Position numbers and translations under genes: made by a program. The notes under the pieces are model-generated. The model was not told where the DNA came from. It searched no databases and saw only the letters and a program-made list of their open reading frames with translations. A DNA stretch of 64,000 nt, from positions 29,412 to 93,411 of the forward strand of contig JAJRZI010000122.1 in assembly GCA_024275295.1 (NCBI GenBank), in the 5' to 3' direction. Below are positions 9,481 through 18,814 of the stretch, piece by piece. Source of the stretch: Gammaproteobacteria bacterium (lineage in GTDB: Bacteria; Pseudomonadota; Gammaproteobacteria; Chromatiales; Chromatiaceae). Each line of letters starts with the position of its first letter. Within the stretch, counting starts at the first letter, position 1.

Positions 9481-10104
9481 TCAATCCAGCGTGATCTTTA
9501 TTTGATGTTCGCCCACATCAATTACATCACCGTGCTGTAGTTGCACCGTCTGTTGTGTCATCTCCACCCCATTGACCTCTGGCATCTCTCCACCAATATG
9601 CAGCAGGTAAGTACCCTGGGTTCTCCGGGCGATCACGGCAACACTCTCTCCAGGGCGACCAATGGTAAAGAGGGGATCTTTCAGTGTTTCAACCTGCCCT
9701 GCCTCCGGGCCTTGCAAAAAGAAGATCATCCCTTTTTGCCGCCTGCTCTTTTCAACCGGTTGAACAGCCGCATGCCCTGCATCGGCAGACTGCTCTGCAC
9801 CATCTGCAACCACATAACGCAGTTCAAAATTACCAATCTGCAGGTTATCCCCAGGCCTGAATATATGCTTATGCACCGGCCTGCCATTGAGCAAGGTGCC
9901 ATTGCTGCTGTTGCAGTCTTCAATAAAATAGTTGGATGAGATTTGAGTCAGTTTGGCATGCTGGCGGCTGATTTTTGGATCAATCAGCTGGACATCACCC
10001 TGTGGATCACGCCCAATGGAGAGTGCCGCCTTGTCCAGAGGCAGTTCGCTGACCAGCGTCCCTCCAGAGAAAACCTCCAGCTTTCTTATGGTTTGTTTGG
10101 CCAT
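9481..10104 (-). CDS. FHA-domain protein with a second, degenerate FHA-like half
   Basis: 207 aa from the ATG at 10104, which has AAGGA just upstream; a TTG at 10152 would add 16 residues and is less likely. The first domain (about 8-95) carries the phosphothreonine-binding set: SIGRD, SRQHAKL and NSSNGTLLNG. The second (about 120-205) has the strand pattern (FTIGRPG, MPEVNGVEM, LQHGDVIDVGEHQI) but lacks the serine/histidine pair, so it probably does not bind phosphate. There is no signal peptide, so it is cytoplasmic. It follows a PP2C phosphatase gene, a common pairing in Ser/Thr phosphorylation signalling, but no partner kinase is in the window. Confidence 0.88.
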   Translation of the reverse strand: MAKQTIRKLEVFSGGTLVSELPLDKAALSIGRDPQGDVQLIDPKISRQHAKLTQISSNYFIEDCNSSNGTLLNGRPVHKHIFRPGDNLQIGNFELRYVVADGAEQSADAGHAAVQPVEKSRRQKGMIFFLQGPEAGQVETLKDPLFTIGRPGESVAVIARRTQGTYLLHIGGEMPEVNGVEMTQQTVQLQHGDVIDVGEHQIKITLD

Positions 10105-10181
10105 CACATCCTTTGACAGGGACAGATCATGATAAGAGAAGTGTAGACCCAAAACAGAGGGGTTACTTGTTTAAATCAATC

Positions 10182-10943
10182 TCATCCCAAAACGGGGATT
10201 TCAGGCCGCGCCAACACCAGCGATATGTTATCTGTCCCACCCTGTTTCAGAGCCAGTTCAAGCAATAGATCAGCTGCACGGGGGAGATCCGGTAGACTCT
10301 CCTGAATCACTGCACCGATCATTCCATCGGTCACCATATTGGTTAATCCATCGGAACAGAAGAGATAGATATCACCAGGCTCCAGCTCAATCTCGGCACT
10401 ATCCACATCAACCCTGGCACCCAGCCCCACGCCCCGGATCAGTTTGCTGCTGGATATGCCAGCCGCCCTTGCCTCACGCTGCGTTCTAAAAATGCCTTGA
10501 TCCACCAGAGACTGCAGCAGGGTGTGATCACGTGTCAGAGTGATCAATCTGCCACGGCGCAGCAGATAGAGGCGAGAGTCTCCCACATGGGCATAGAACA
10601 ACCTGTTCTGGATAAACAGCCCTGCAACAACCGTTGTCCCCATCCCCCGATATGCAATGGATTGCTCCGACAGATCAAAGATTGCCTGATTAGCCAATTC
10701 CACCGCCTGCCGCACCCCGCCTTGCGCGGTGCTACCACCACTCTGATGCAGCTGCGCCACCAGGGCATCACTGATCTTTTGCACCGCCATCTCACTGGCA
10801 ACCTCTCCTGCCCGATGACCACCCATACCATCCGCCAGGACAACTATACCGGCATCAGGCAGAAGCCTGAAAGCGTCTTCATTTCTCTTGCGCACCAGAC
10901 CGCTGTCGCTGCGTGCTGTTGCATCCAGCATGTAAGGCGTCAT
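10182..10943 (-). CDS. PP2C-type Ser/Thr protein phosphatase
   Basis: 253 aa. Starting at ATG 10943 places it 4 bp after the stop of the upstream kelch reading frame, suggesting translational coupling. PP2C metal-binding motifs appear in order: RSDSGLVRKRNEDA, VLADGMGGHRAGE, VGDSRLYLLR, CSDGLTNMV and GGTDNISLVL. It has the length of a stand-alone catalytic domain (Stp/PppA type), is soluble and should remove phosphate from Ser/Thr in an Mn/Mg-dependent way. With the FHA protein downstream it forms a writer-less signalling pair: a phosphatase and a reader, with the kinase elsewhere. Confidence 0.95.
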   Translation of the reverse strand: MTPYMLDATARSDSGLVRKRNEDAFRLLPDAGIVVLADGMGGHRAGEVASEMAVQKISDALVAQLHQSGGSTAQGGVRQAVELANQAIFDLSEQSIAYRGMGTTVVAGLFIQNRLFYAHVGDSRLYLLRRGRLITLTRDHTLLQSLVDQGIFRTQREARAAGISSSKLIRGVGLGARVDVDSAEIELEPGDIYLFCSDGLTNMVTDGMIGAVIQESLPDLPRAADLLLELALKQGGTDNISLVLARPEIPVLG

Positions 10944-10947
10944 CAAC

Positions 10948-12315
10948 CTATTCAAACGCCTCAACCGGGATCAGATCCTTTACAAACATCACAACCTGAA
11001 AGCGCCTTTTCAAGGTCGGGTTGTAGTAGTTGGGATAGAGATTGCCATTGGCAAAACGGATGTACATACCCTTGGCATAGGCACCGGATGGCACCACCAG
11101 CCAGGCCTGCATACCATCTGTTCTTTCAACCTGTAGCAGGCTGAACTGTCCTGCATGCAGATACTCAATCACCCTGGCCTTGTTCGGGTAGGCATGTCGA
11201 AGCTGCTGCAACCTGTTGGCCTTTGCCTTTCTGACTTGTTCCGCCTCTTCTGGCCTGCCCCAATAGCCAATATCACCCTGCTCATTAAAAAAGGCGAAGG
11301 CGACATCATTGGTCAACTCTGCACCCACAGAACCACCCAAAATATAGAGGGCATCCTGATGCACCACCGCACTAAATGAACCACGGGCATCGGGGAGGGG
11401 CGTGGTATATTGCCAATCCGCAATCGCCCCCTCTTCGGTTAAACGCCCCTTCTCGATGCTGGCCAGATGCATTATGCCGTCGATCCCACCCATCGCATAG
11501 ATATAACCATTATGGGCTACGGCCTCCAGTCCATAACGGTTTTTCTGCATCGCAGAGGTGGTCTGCCACGGGTTAAACATCCCTTCATCATCCTGCTGTT
11601 ACCACTCTACCGATGCAATGCCCACGCCTGCACTCTTGTCGTGTCCACCCAGCACATAGAGCTTGTCGCCCACATTTTTAACCGCATGGACATAACGCGC
11701 ATACTGCATCGGATCGGACAGCAGCTCCCACTCACCCAGGCTGCCATCTGCTTCGATCCTTGCCCGCTCAATGCTGTCCAGCAGCTTGCCACCAAAGCCA
11801 CCCACCGCATAGAGATAGCCATTAATATGTGCGATATGCACGCAGCGTCTGGCAATATTGAGTTTGTTCTTCTCCAGCACCCATGGACCAATGCTGCCAT
11901 CTGGATTGACCGCTGCCCGCTCTACTGAATCCAGCAGACCCTTCACATTAGTGCGTGACCCCCCAACGACATACACATAGCCTCCGACATGCGCCACTCC
12001 ATGATAGGAGCGACCAACGTTCAACTTATGCTTGGCATATTGCCACGCTGAAAGAGAACCATCCGGGCCGATATGACTGTACTCAACACGGCTGATATAG
12101 ACCTCTTTATTGGTGCCGCCAATCAGATAGAGACGATCCTGAATAACCAGTGCGGCATGCCCGGTACGCTCCATCGAGAGCGCAGGCCCACTCTTCCAGC
12201 CAGGAATCCAGGCCTTCTCATCCGTGGTTATGGGTGCAGCAATAGAGGGTGATTGAAATAAAAACAGAGCAGACAAAAACCAGGCAGAACAATGCAACAC
12301 TTTTAATATTTTCAT
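10948..12315 (-). pseudogene. Secreted kelch-repeat beta-propeller gene interrupted by an in-frame TAA
   Basis: The ATG at 12315 starts a signal peptide (MKILKVLHCSAWFLSALFLF, then SIAAP). Kelch blades follow with alternating GHAALVIQDRLYLIGG-type and SVERAAVNPDGSIGPW-type halves. Codon 239 (11601-11599) is TAA, with no frame change: the upstream frame ends IASVEW and the downstream one continues QQDDEGMFNPWQT into another blade. Aligning blades (SVERAAVNPDG, SIERARIEADG, SVEW-stop-QQDDEG, SIEKGRLTEEG) puts the stop exactly where other blades have A, S or G. So this was one protein of about 455 aa. An ATG at 11580 could restart the second half. It lies 20 bp after ubiA and 4 bp before the PP2C gene. 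It is probably a periplasmic or surface propeller of unknown partner. Confidence 0.85.
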
Positions 12316-12334
12316 ATCAAACTCCGCCTCTGTG

Positions 12335-13231
12335 TTAGATGAGATAATCCAACACCAGACCTGCAAATATGACTGCACCAACATTATTGTTGTTCAAAAA
12401 GGCACTAAAACAACCCTTTTTATCACGCTCACGCGTAATATATTGCTGGTAGACAAACAGCACGGCCGCCGTCGCAAGTCCAATATAGTAGCTGATGCCA
12501 AGTTCTGCATTAATGCCCACCAGCAGCAAAATGCCCAGCATGGTGACCTGCAGGATGCCGATAATGATCAGATCCATATCCCCAAACAGAATCGCTGTCG
12601 ATTTGACACCAATCTTTATATCATCTTCGCGATCGACCATGGCGTATTGGGTATCATAGATCAAAGCCCAGATCACGGTGGCCACAAACAGCAGCCAGCC
12701 TACCGGCACAACGGTCTGCGTGAGTGCCGTAAAGGCCATCGGCACGGCCCAGCCAAAGGCAGCACCCAGCACCAGTTGCGGGAGATGCGTATAGCGTTTC
12801 ATGAAGGGATAGAGAGCCGCCAGGGTAACTGCCACAAACGACATCAATACGGTTTGCCAATTCAACAGCAGCACCAGCAGAAAGGCCGAACCCACCAACG
12901 CAGCAAACACGCCCAGCGCCTCTTTGGGGCTGACCAGCCCGGCGGCAATAGGCCGGTTTTTTGTACGCTCTACCTTTCCGTCGATCTTGCGATCGGCATA
13001 GTCATTGATGGCACAGCCCGCCGAGCGCATCAGCGTGACCCCGATGATAAAGACCAGCACCACACCCCAATCCGGATGCCCCTCCCCGGCAATCCACAAG
13101 GCCCACAGGGCGGGCCACATCAGTAGCAGAATGCCAATCGGACGGTTTGCCCGCACCAGCAGTGCATAATGACCCAGGCGCTCACACCAGGAAAATTGGG
13201 GGGAGTTTACATTCAACTCAGGCTGAGTCAC
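12335..13231 (-). CDS. ubiA: 4-hydroxybenzoate polyprenyltransferase (ubiquinone biosynthesis)
   Basis: 298 aa integral membrane enzyme. Both aspartate-rich Mg-diphosphate motifs are present: NDYADRKID (about 73) and [12 protein letters not shown] (about 190), with about eight hydrophobic helices between and around them. It joins a polyprenyl tail to 4-hydroxybenzoate, the first committed membrane step to ubiquinone. The GTG start overlaps the ubiC stop (GTGA), so the two are translationally coupled in the standard ubiC-ubiA pair. Ubiquinone fits an aerobic or nitrate-respiring gammaproteobacterium. Confidence 0.98.
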   Translation of the reverse strand: MTQPELNVNSPQFSWCERLGHYALLVRANRPIGILLLMWPALWALWIAGEGHPDWGVVLVFIIGVTLMRSAGCAINDYADRKIDGKVERTKNRPIAAGLVSPKEALGVFAALVGSAFLLVLLLNWQTVLMSFVAVTLAALYPFMKRYTHLPQLVLGAAFGWAVPMAFTALTQTVVPVGWLLFVATVIWALIYDTQYAMVDREDDIKIGVKSTAILFGDMDLIIIGILQVTMLGILLLVGINAELGISYYIGLATAAVLFVYQQYITRERDKKGCFSAFLNNNNVGAVIFAGLVLDYLI

Positions 13232-13815
13232 GGCTTAGGCTCCTTAACTAGCAGAGGGATCTCCGGCAGAAAGATCTCATTCACCAACAGTGGCTTTCCC
13301 GCCAGATAGAAGAGGGTGCGCCGCCCCCACAATTCAGCAGGTTTCTGTCCCAGATGAGCGGTAGCCGCAGCAAACAGGGGATGACGCGGTTGCAGTCGGG
13401 CAATCTGAATGGGGCCACGTCGCATGCCGGGATCAGAAAAGAGGACAGCACCCAAAGGTTTACTGCCCAGATTGGCAAGCCGTCGGGCCGAGCCACGCAA
13501 GCTGCTGGCAGGAATCAGGGTGCGTGCAAACACCCATGGGGTGCCATGCCCAAGCAGTTCAACTTCACGCACCAGCGCCGTTTCGGCCCGGCGGGTATGT
13601 AACAACCGACTCTCGCTGTAGAGCGGTCGCCCCCACCCCTGGCGCAACACTCGTACCCGGAATGCCCCCTCACTGGCCTTGACCAATCGGCTGGTCAGCG
13701 ACCCGCGATCCAGCAGCCAATCCTCCAGGCCGGTTGGCACATTTGAACCGCGATGAACCTGCCAGCTGCCCCAGTTTGGCTCAAGGTTAGCGGAGAGTCT
13801 GTTCTCTGAACTCAA
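13228..13815 (-). CDS. ubiC: Chorismate--pyruvate lyase
   Basis: 195 aa. It makes 4-hydroxybenzoate and pyruvate from chorismate, supplying UbiA. The family pattern is visible in [34 protein letters not shown] and the C-terminal [24 protein letters not shown]. The start is TTG at 13815 with GGAAA about 9 bp upstream; I see no in-frame ATG before the conserved part. It overlaps ubiA by 4 nt. Confidence 0.95.
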   Translation of the reverse strand: MSSENRLSANLEPNWGSWQVHRGSNVPTGLEDWLLDRGSLTSRLVKASEGAFRVRVLRQGWGRPLYSESRLLHTRRAETALVREVELLGHGTPWVFARTLIPASSLRGSARRLANLGSKPLGAVLFSDPGMRRGPIQIARLQPRHPLFAAATAHLGQKPAELWGRRTLFYLAGKPLLVNEIFLPEIPLLVKEPKP

Positions 13816-13864
13816 GATTTTTTCCAGCCGTTATAGATTAAGGAGGGGGATTATCGCATAAGTT

Positions 13865-15964
13865 TCAGACAGAACCGTACTCTGTCTTCTGCCCCAGCCA
13901 TCGTCTGACCAACGGCTGTGCATGCGCAGGGTAGCGCTCTAAAACAGTCTCAGCTGCCTGCTGCACCTCAGGCAGCAGCGACTGATGATGCACCAGGTCT
14001 GCAATTCGCAGCTGCATCTCACCCGTCTGACGGGTACCCAGCACCTCGCCGGGGCCACGCAGCTCCAGATCCTTCTGCGCAATGGCAAAACCATCATTGG
14101 TGGCCCGCATGATGCTCAACCGCTCACGCGCACTCTCTGACAGGAGATGATACATCAGCACGCAGTGACTCTCGGCAGCGCCCCGCCCGACCCGCCCTCG
14201 CAGCTGATGCAGTTGCGCCAGCCCAAGGCGTTCGGGGTTTTCGATAATCATCAGGCTGGCATTGGGTACATCCACACCCACCTCGATCACCGTCGTAGCC
14301 ACCAGCAGATCCAGCTTTCCGGATTTGAAATCCAGCATGATCTGCTCTTTATCACTCGCTTTCAGGCGTCCGTGCACCAGCCCCACATTCAGCTCCGGCA
14401 GGGCTTCCGCCAGCAGTGCTGCGGTATCCTCTGCCGCCTGACACTGCAGTGCCTCAGACTCTTCAATCAGGGTGCAGACCCAGTAGGTCTGCCGCCCCTC
14501 TTTGCAGGCGCTGCGCACCCGGCTGATGACCTCTTCCCGGCGACTGTCAGGGATCACCACCGTGGCAACCGGCTTGCGCCCGGGTGGCAGCTCATCAATC
14601 ACCGACACATCCAGATCGGCATAGGCTGACATCGCCAGCGTGCGCGGTATCGGGGTGGCCGTCATGATCAGCTGATGCGGCACCCTGCCATTCTCTGCAC
14701 CTTTCTCCCGTAGCGCCAGGCGTTGATGTACACCAAAACGGTGCTGCTCATCAATGATGGCCAGTCCCAGGGACTTAAACTGCACATCACCCTGAAACAG
14801 GGCATGCGTGCCGACAATCACAGCAGCACTGCCATCCACCAGTTGTGACAGCACCTGCTCCCGTTTTTTGCCCTTGTGCCGCCCGGTGAGCCAGGCCACC
14901 TTGATCCCCAGCGGCTCCAACCAGCCCTGAAAGTTTCTCAGATGCTGCTCTGCCAGCAGCTCCGTCGGAGCCATCAGCACAACCTGATGATGGGCCTCAA
15001 CCGCCTGGACGGCCGCCAGCGCAGCCACCACTGTCTTACCAGAGCCGACATCCCCCTGCACCAAACGCATCATCGGGTGCCGCTGTTTCAGGTCACTGCT
15101 GATCTCGCCCACCACCCGCTGCTGGGCAGCAGTCAGCTTGAATGGCAGTGCTGCAAGCAGCATTTTCCCTAGCCGATCTCCCCCATCCAGCATGGGAGCA
15201 GCTGTTTTACGCTGCTCATGGCGCAATTTGCGCAGACTGATCTGATGGGCCAGCAGCTCTTCAAAGGCCAGTCGTCGTTGAGCTGGGTGGTCTCCCTCCA
15301 ATAGCTGATGTTGTGACACATCCGGTGGTGGGCGGTGCAAAAAACGAACAGTCTCCAACAGCGCTGGCAGGTTATAGCGATCCAACAGCTCTTGCGGCAA
15401 CCACTCATGCAGCAGACCCGGCTGCTCTTCCAAAACAGCCAAGGCCCGCTCAGTCATGCTTCGCCAACTTAGCTGATGCATCCCCTCTGTTGTGGGGTAG
15501 ATGGGGGTGAGTGTCTCTTCAACCGCGCTCTCATCCCCCTCCTCCAGGCGGCTGTATTCCGGGTGGATCAGCTCCAGTGATACAGGCCCACGCCGCACCT
15601 CGCCAAAGCAGCGCAGACGAACTCCTCTCACCAGATTGGCCTTTTGTGCCGCAGAGAAATGAAAAAAACGCAGCATCAGGGAGCCGCTGCCATCCGCTAT
15701 CTGCACTAGCAACGAGCGGCGGCGGCCAAACCTGATATCACTTAGTTCAACCTCACCCTCAACAACAACCTGCTCACCGGGCCGCAGGCTGCCTATGGGC
15801 ACAACCCGGGTTCGATCCTGATAGCGGGATGGCAGATGAAACAACACATCCTGCACCGTGTTGATGCCGAGCCGCCCCAATCTTTCTGCATTACGCGGGC
15901 CAACCCCCTGAAGTGTGGTAACCGGCATTTCACCCAGGTTGTTATTTTTTATATTCACAGACAT
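13865..15964 (-). CDS. recG: ATP-dependent DNA helicase RecG
   Basis: 699 aa, the usual RecG length. An N-terminal wedge/OB-fold (about 15-160; LQGVGPRNAERLGRLGI, FHLPSRYQDR) is followed by superfamily 2 helicase motifs: Walker A GDVGSGKTVVA, MAPTELLAEQH, DEQHRFGVHQR (DEQH box), TATPIPRTLA, and motif VI QLRGRVGRG. RecG reverses stalled forks and migrates Holliday junctions. It is divergent from yjbQ, with about 50 bp between start codons. Confidence 0.98.
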   Translation of the reverse strand: MSVNIKNNNLGEMPVTTLQGVGPRNAERLGRLGINTVQDVLFHLPSRYQDRTRVVPIGSLRPGEQVVVEGEVELSDIRFGRRRSLLVQIADGSGSLMLRFFHFSAAQKANLVRGVRLRCFGEVRRGPVSLELIHPEYSRLEEGDESAVEETLTPIYPTTEGMHQLSWRSMTERALAVLEEQPGLLHEWLPQELLDRYNLPALLETVRFLHRPPPDVSQHQLLEGDHPAQRRLAFEELLAHQISLRKLRHEQRKTAAPMLDGGDRLGKMLLAALPFKLTAAQQRVVGEISSDLKQRHPMMRLVQGDVGSGKTVVAALAAVQAVEAHHQVVLMAPTELLAEQHLRNFQGWLEPLGIKVAWLTGRHKGKKREQVLSQLVDGSAAVIVGTHALFQGDVQFKSLGLAIIDEQHRFGVHQRLALREKGAENGRVPHQLIMTATPIPRTLAMSAYADLDVSVIDELPPGRKPVATVVIPDSRREEVISRVRSACKEGRQTYWVCTLIEESEALQCQAAEDTAALLAEALPELNVGLVHGRLKASDKEQIMLDFKSGKLDLLVATTVIEVGVDVPNASLMIIENPERLGLAQLHQLRGRVGRGAAESHCVLMYHLLSESARERLSIMRATNDGFAIAQKDLELRGPGEVLGTRQTGEMQLRIADLVHHQSLLPEVQQAAETVLERYPAHAQPLVRRWLGQKTEYGSV

Positions 15965-16010
15965 TTTTTATGTGCTGAAACCTTGTTGCATGCCTCACAG
16001 AATGCCTAAA

Positions 16011-16433
16011 ATGAACCCTATGATCAAACAACAAACGCTACAGATCCAAACCCGTGGGCGTGGCACTTACGACATCACCCATCAGGTTGAGCGGATTGTG
16101 CATGAATCAACTGCTCGAAACGGGCTCTGTCATCTCTTTATCCAGCACACCAGTGCCTCACTTATTCTATGTGAAAATGCAGATCCTTCCGTGCGTGATG
16201 ATCTTGAGGTTTTCATGGCGCGGTTGATCCCCGATGGCGATCCAACCTTCGAACATACGCAGGAAGGGCCGGATGACATGCCGGCACATCTACGCAGCAT
16301 CCTGACCAACATGGATCTGACCCTGCCCATATCCAATGGGCGCTGCGCACTGGGCACCTGGCAGGGTGTTTTTCTGTGGGAGCACCGTACGTACCCCCAC
16401 CGAAGAGAGGTTATCATAACCATTCAGGACTAG
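16011..16433 (+). CDS. yjbQ: YjbQ family (UPF0047) protein
   Basis: About 140 aa. Conserved blocks: FIQHTSASLILCENADPSVRDDLE, GPDDMPAHLR and GTWQGVFLWEHR. These are the histidine- and acid-rich motifs of the UPF0047/YjbQ family, for which a weak thiamine-phosphate synthase activity has been reported. I chose ATG 16011; ATG 16020 (MIKQQTLQIQTRGRG) is equally possible because neither has a clear Shine-Dalgarno. Translation from farther upstream would run into the recG promoter region and has no family support. Confidence 0.9.
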   Translation: MNPMIKQQTLQIQTRGRGTYDITHQVERIVHESTARNGLCHLFIQHTSASLILCENADPSVRDDLEVFMARLIPDGDPTFEHTQEGPDDMPAHLRSILTNMDLTLPISNGRCALGTWQGVFLWEHRTYPHRREVIITIQD

Positions 16434-16511
16434 ACTTGCTCAGTCCCTCTAAAATAATGGTATGGCTTACCCCTGTGAGCCATCAGTAAAACACTACCGG
16501 AAACATCTGCC

Positions 16512-17174
16512 ATGCACATCACAAAACACAACACCACGACCACCGGGCTGCTGCTGACAGGCCTCATCCTTATCCTTGGCGGATGCCAATCGGCCTACTA
16601 CTCCACACTGGAAAAGGTGGGCTACCACAAACGTGACATTCTGGTTGAACGTGTTGGCAAGGCACGCGACGCCCAGCAGGAAGGGAAAGAGCAGTTCAAA
16701 TCTGCATTGGAAAAATTCTCAAGCGTGCTGAATTTCAAAGGTGGTGCACTTGAAGACAAATACAAGCAGCTTAACGAAGAGTATGAAGATAGCGAAGAGG
16801 CAGCCGATGATGTACGCAGCCGGATAGACGCTGTGGAGTCAGTCGCTGAAGCCTTGTTTGAAGAGTGGAAAGAGGAACTAGGTCAATACACCAATGCATC
16901 GCTTAAACGGGATAGCAAAGATAAGCTGCGCAACACACGCAAACGCTATAAAAAATTGATTACCGCTATGCGACGGGCGGAGAAAAAGATGGATCCTGTA
17001 CTTAACGCATTCAAAGATCAGGTGCTCTATTTAAAACACAACCTCAATGCCAAGGCCATTATGTCACTACAAAAAGAGCTGCGCACCGTTAAGTCAAATA
17101 TCGCAGCCCTGGTTAATGATATGGAAAAATCAATCCATGAAGCCGATACCTTTATTCGAGAGGTTGGTTTGTAA
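16512..17174 (+). CDS. DUF2959 lipoprotein, coiled-coil rich
   Basis: 220 aa. The signal peptide ends in a lipobox (LILGGC, Cys about residue 25), so the mature protein is a membrane-anchored lipoprotein. The rest is almost all helix (KARDAQQEGKEQFKSALEKF, YEDSEEAADDVRSRIDAVES), matching the DUF2959 family. No biochemical function is known to me. It stands alone on the plus strand, and its downstream neighbours point the other way. Confidence 0.88.
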   Translation: MHITKHNTTTTGLLLTGLILILGGCQSAYYSTLEKVGYHKRDILVERVGKARDAQQEGKEQFKSALEKFSSVLNFKGGALEDKYKQLNEEYEDSEEAADDVRSRIDAVESVAEALFEEWKEELGQYTNASLKRDSKDKLRNTRKRYKKLITAMRRAEKKMDPVLNAFKDQVLYLKHNLNAKAIMSLQKELRTVKSNIAALVNDMEKSIHEADTFIREVGL

Positions 17175-17254
17175 CCTAATTTATTCGGCTACTCCTTATA
17201 ATTTTCAACCCATCATGGGTGGGTAACTCCACACCATGATTATCAAAACAGTGG

Positions 17255-17569
17255 CTAAGAAAGATGGTAAATCAGCAGAGCATTACAGAGCAGTTGAATC
17301 GCAAGCAGTGCCATTACTCTTTTTTTTCCTTTTCTCTCTCTCACCATATTGAGCAATACGAGAAGCACTAACAGAGCACCACCATAAATACCCAGCATTT
17401 GAAGTTGCTTGGTAGTTCCTGCAGACGCAGAAATCATTCCATTTGCTATAGCTGCAAGTCGCCCTTCTGCTATGACATCAAAAGATATTAGCTGAAAAAA
17501 GGCCAGCACTAAGCAGTTTGGAATAGATTTTAAGAAAAGCTCAATATATTTCTGATATCGATCAAACAT
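17255..17569 (-). CDS. Small hypothetical membrane protein
   Basis: 104 aa from ATG 17569; a TTG at 17611 would add 14 residues. It has a hydrophobic stretch near residues 15-33 (IPNCLVLAFFQLISFDVIA), a clear membrane helix LGIYGGALLVLLVLLNMV, a basic linker RERKGKKR, and a second helix LLAIQLLCNALLIYHLS at the C-terminus. I do not recognise a family. It lies alone between two convergent or independent units. Confidence 0.55.
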   Translation of the reverse strand: MFDRYQKYIELFLKSIPNCLVLAFFQLISFDVIAEGRLAAIANGMISASAGTTKQLQMLGIYGGALLVLLVLLNMVRERKGKKRVMALLAIQLLCNALLIYHLS

Positions 17570-17669
17570 GATCTCTATACCCAATATCCACTGGATATCA
17601 TCGCCATACAATCGTAAGATTATTTAGTAATGTTATATATCGGCATGATTTCTATAAACTGGAATGCAC

Positions 17670-17692
17670 AAAGCCCCACAATGCGGGGCTTT
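17670..17692. terminator. Hairpin downstream of the DUF4124 gene
   Basis: AAAGCCCC and GGGGCTTT form a perfect 8-bp stem with a 7-nt loop. It lies 37 bp past the stop of the minus-strand gene at 17729. The T-run is better on the plus strand (TTTTC), so it may act in either direction. Confidence 0.6.
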
Positions 17693-17728
17693 TCTGTATG
17701 GTGAAAATATGATTTCAGGGTGAAACAG

Positions 17729-18718
17729 TTATGGCGTTAATGCCTCACGAAAATTATGTCGGATGGCCTTTACCTTATCTGTCTCGCAGAATTTCTCACC
17801 TCCCGGGGTATTTTTGCACTGTAGATCAAGAAAGATCTCGGTGTCCCTACTCTCTTTATTGGTAATGCGGGAGACCGTCAGACTGAATTCATCATCCTGT
17901 ATGGGCATACGGGTCATTAAAATAATTTCGCTGGCCAACTGCATGCGTGTTGTTGCATGCAGCTCGACATAGGTTTGCGCTTTTTTCCAGGCCAGATCGC
18001 AGCTGGCGGTATCGGGACATGTCACAACAGTTTCCAACAGTGACGCACTCTGTTGCGATGGGGTGATTCCTGGCTTTTCAGGCTCAAGGCTCTTCAGTAC
18101 GCGAAAGCGTTGCAGATCCTCTTCATGATGCGCCCAGATGGTATCCTTCTCCCGCTCTTTGACGATGATGGAGGCGTATGCATCCTTGATCTGTTGACGA
18201 AGAGAGGTCATGTCATCCAGATAACGTTGTGAAGGTTTACCTCCCTGGCGCTCAAGATCAGCAGCACCTTTTTGCAGCTCTTCAAGTCTGTTTTTCAGGC
18301 GCTTGATGTTGCCTCTGATCACCTGGATATGAACATCGATGGCAGCAAGTTTGCCGTCCCGCGCCATTTTAATATCATCTTCCGAGCGGAAGGTGCGCAG
18401 CAATACCCGGTCGGCTGCTTTCTGGGTATCTATAATGCGCTGCTGTTCAGCACGGAGCCTTTTTAAGGCCTTCTCACGGGCCAGTTCTGCTTGAATCTCC
18501 TGTTTGCTTTTGGCGGCTTTGACCTTTTCAATCTCAACTCCGCTCTCATCGAGCCGGGAGCGCGCCCTGGCTTTACTGGCAGGGGGTACTCTGTCAGAGT
18601 ATTGAACCCTTCCGTCTTCATCCACCCAGCGATACAATTTTCCACCCATTGCCGAGAGCGGAAGGGTAAGCAGTAAGATAAGAGCAATGTTGATGATGGT
18701 GAAATTAATTTTACGCAT
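17729..18718 (-). CDS. DUF4124-domain periplasmic protein with long coiled coil
   Basis: 329 aa. I start it at ATG 18718, where a signal peptide begins (INFTIINIALILLLTLPLSA, then MGGKLYRW). The KLYRWVDEDGRVQYSDRVPP block (about 27-46) is the DUF4124 signature common in gammaproteobacteria. After it comes a long charged helical segment (about 60-210), then a C-terminal part with two Cys-containing loops (VVTCPDTASCDLAW, LQCKNTPGGEKFC), probably disulfide-bonded in the periplasm. An open frame continues upstream to 18997 but overlaps the divergent transporter gene and has no signal. Function unknown. Confidence 0.82.
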   Translation of the reverse strand: MRKINFTIINIALILLLTLPLSAMGGKLYRWVDEDGRVQYSDRVPPASKARARSRLDESGVEIEKVKAAKSKQEIQAELAREKALKRLRAEQQRIIDTQKAADRVLLRTFRSEDDIKMARDGKLAAIDVHIQVIRGNIKRLKNRLEELQKGAADLERQGGKPSQRYLDDMTSLRQQIKDAYASIIVKEREKDTIWAHHEEDLQRFRVLKSLEPEKPGITPSQQSASLLETVVTCPDTASCDLAWKKAQTYVELHATTRMQLASEIILMTRMPIQDDEFSLTVSRITNKESRDTEIFLDLQCKNTPGGEKFCETDKVKAIRHNFREALTP

Positions 18719-18814
18719 ATCAATTTCCAAGGCGTGACTCTGGCCTGTTATTGAAATCCTGTAGGATCTGTTTTGGGCATTATCTGAATATTCCATCATA
18801 GGATCTATACATTT

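Noticed and set aside
17210..17235. Terminator after the DUF2959 gene (CCCATCATGGG)
   Set aside because: The stem is only six base pairs with no T-run; too weak to call.
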